Positions 21,328-22,626 of a stretch of DNA of 22,626 nt are shown in pieces (position 1 is the first letter of the stretch; the number at the start of each line of letters is the position of its first letter). The notes under the pieces are model-generated. The model was not told where the DNA came from, did not search any database, and was given only the letters and a program-made list of their open reading frames with translations. The stretch comes from Fimbriimonadaceae bacterium. GTDB lineage: Bacteria; Armatimonadota; Fimbriimonadia; Fimbriimonadales; Fimbriimonadaceae. The stretch is taken from the NCBI GenBank assembly GCA_020849075.1, contig JADLGZ010000048.1, forward strand, positions 1 to 22,626, read 5' to 3'. A program made the position numbers and the translations under genes.

Positions 21328-22626
21328 AAATCGTCCTGAAGAACGGCCGGATTTTGGATCCGTCAACGGACCTAGATGTGATCGGTAACGTGATCATCGA
21401 GGATGAACAAATTGCCGAGATAGGTGATGACGTGGAGATCGAGGAGGATGCCGATGAAATCATTGACTGCACTGGACTCTGGATCACACCGGGCCTTGTG
21501 GATATGCACACGCACCTTCGAGAGCCAGGTGAAGATCACAAAGAGACTATCATCACTGGTACGCAAGCAGCGGCGGCGGGGGGGTTCACAACGATTGCTT
21601 GCATGCCCAACACAACCCCTCCATTAGATACGCCCACCCTCATTGATTACATTTTGGATAAAGCATCCGCTCCGGACGCGGGAGGAGTCTTTGTTGCCCC
21701 CGTTGGCGCGCTCACGGTAAGGAACCTCGGTGAAAAGGTTGCGGACATCGCGGCACTCAAGAAGGCCGGCGTTGTTGCCGTCAGTGACGAAGGTTGCCCT
21801 ACCCAAAACGCCCTCGTTATGACCAGAGCCATGGAGTTCTGTCAGCAACTTGACCTACCGATCATGGCGCACTGCGATGAGGCCAGCTTGAGCGAAGGCG
21901 GGTGCATGAATGAAGGGCCGGTATCTTCGCTCCTTGGGTTGAAGCCGCTACCGCGAAGCGCGGAGGAGATTATGGTGATGCGCAACTGCCTGCTAGCCCT
22001 GCACACTGATTGCCACGTTCATATCATGCGCGTGAGCACGTGGGGAGCGGTTGAGATGGTGCGCCAAGCGAAGTATCTCGGCGCGCGAGTGACCTGCGAA
22101 ACCTGTCCTCAGTACTTCGCTCTGACCGACGAGTCCATGAAGGACTTCGACCCGAACTATAAGACCACGCCGCCTCTGCGCACCCCGACCGATGTGGACT
22201 TAATCGCCCAAGCCCTCGCCGATGGCACGATCGACGTCATCGCGAGCGACCATTCGCCACATGCCGACTACGAAGTCCAGGTTCCTTTCGAGGAAGCGCC
22301 GTTTGGCATGGTCGGGCTCGAGTCGTGCGTCGGCGTTACTTTGACTTTCTTAACCCACCCCGGGCACCTAACGCCGCTCGAAACCATTCGCAAACTCAGC
22401 ACCGCCCCGGCGCAGATTCTGCGCCTCGAAGCCGGCACGCTCAGCCCAGGTGAGACACCTGTTGCCCAAGTGACACTAATTGACCCTGATCTCGAGTGGA
22501 CGTTCGACGTGAACAAGACCTTCAGCAAAGGTAAGAATACGCCGTTCCACGGCGAGAAGCTGAAGGGCAAGGCGGTCTGGACGCTTTGCGGCAGCGAAAT
22601 CTATCGCGACCAGAGCTTCGACGAGA
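21324..22626 (+). CDS. pyrC: Dihydroorotase, metal site with one altered ligand (3' end cut by window)
   Basis: The family cyclises N-carbamoylaspartate to dihydroorotate. The 434 codons in the window are nearly the whole protein. Metal ligands by comparison with Bacillus PyrC are H62 and H64 (DMHTHLREPG), D155 (VSDEGC), H183 (MAHCDE) and D309 (ASDHSPH). The position that is histidine in the Bacillus SPHH motif is glutamine here (CPQYF, Q263), and the nearby HXXH-V-S-T block reads HIMRVST. The remaining blocks (MPNTTPPLDT, NYKTTPPLRTP, FGMVGLES, KGKNTPF) are intact. It could be an active enzyme with a modified zinc site, or a structural partner of PyrB such as PyrC' of Pseudomonas. It overlaps pyrB by 4 nt. 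Confidence 0.88.
   Translation, partial: MKIVLKNGRILDPSTDLDVIGNVIIEDEQIAEIGDDVEIEEDADEIIDCTGLWITPGLVDMHTHLREPGEDHKETIITGTQAAAAGGFTTIACMPNTTPPLDTPTLIDYILDKASAPDAGGVFVAPVGALTVRNLGEKVADIAALKKAGVVAVSDEGCPTQNALVMTRAMEFCQQLDLPIMAHCDEASLSEGGCMNEGPVSSLLGLKPLPRSAEEIMVMRNCLLALHTDCHVHIMRVSTWGAVEMVRQAKYLGARVTCETCPQYFALTDESMKDFDPNYKTTPPLRTPTDVDLIAQALADGTIDVIASDHSPHADYEVQVPFEEAPFGMVGLESCVGVTLTFLTHPGHLTPLETIRKLSTAPAQILRLEAGTLSPGETPVAQVTLIDPDLEWTFDVNKTFSKGKNTPFHGEKLKGKAVWTLCGSEIYRDQSFDE

Noticed and set aside
1..22626. Mobile elements, CRISPR arrays, toxin-antitoxin or defence islands, tRNA and rRNA genes
   Set aside because: Read by eye on both strands; no transposase, integrase, direct-repeat array, defence-type gene or tRNA-like sequence was recognised. 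The window looks like ordinary core genome.

Overview
The window is a gene-dense bacterial chromosome segment, roughly half G+C by eye, made almost entirely of housekeeping and core metabolic genes. I see no phage, transposon, CRISPR, tRNA or rRNA. A predicted outer-membrane beta-barrel with a signal peptide suggests a two-membraned cell, and a FliS chaperone suggests a flagellated one. The gene mix (PyrR-led pyr genes, programmed frameshift in prfB, many GTG/TTG starts, short divergent gene pairs, -10 boxes almost touching start codons) made me think of Armatimonadota/Fimbriimonadia. That is only an impression; the sequence does not prove it.

Layout. 1-3362: a PrcB-domain secreted protein (minus, cut by the window edge), a PlsC acyltransferase, a small beta-barrel protein (minus) and an acyltransferase-3 membrane protein. 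3391-5183: an unknown protein with two tandem Sm/SH3-like repeats, a four-helix membrane protein, the flagellin chaperone FliS and a FliT-like small protein, tightly packed. 5225-6338: prfB with its in-frame TGA and +1 frameshift site. 6348-8132 (minus): an alpha/beta hydrolase followed by an NYN-domain nuclease-like protein. 8172-8783: a protein with a DnaA domain-I-like N terminus. 8788-9957 (minus): atpC and a PhnP-like metallo-hydrolase. 10013-11074: a stand-alone C-terminal half of UvrA. 11081-11992 (minus): speD behind a consensus promoter and a structured leader that ends in an intrinsic terminator. 12068-15038 (minus): an operon of a DsbA/FrnE-RibD reductase fusion, an ABC permease and its ATPase. 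15108-16637: a TfoX_N protein, a HIT hydrolase and queE (minus). 16694-19818: argS, a small membrane protein and hemW. 19853-22626: pyrR-pyrB-pyrC, each overlapping the next by 4 nt.

How the genes work together. pyrR-pyrB-pyrC is a coherent pyrimidine synthesis operon. fliS and the FliT-like gene form a flagellar chaperone pair placed away from other flagellar genes. The ABC ATPase and permease form one exporter, co-translated with an unusual thiol-oxidoreductase/reductase fusion. Most other neighbours look like independent core genes sharing short divergent promoters.

The strongest unexplained signals are: (1) a roughly 245-nt structured RNA before speD, either a riboswitch/attenuator or an independent small RNA; (2) a predicted membrane-tethered SpeD; (3) the half-length UvrA; (4) the DsbA-RibD fusion; (5) a genome-style pattern in which TANNNT-like -10 boxes sit 6-10 nt before start codons, which suggests widespread leaderless transcripts.
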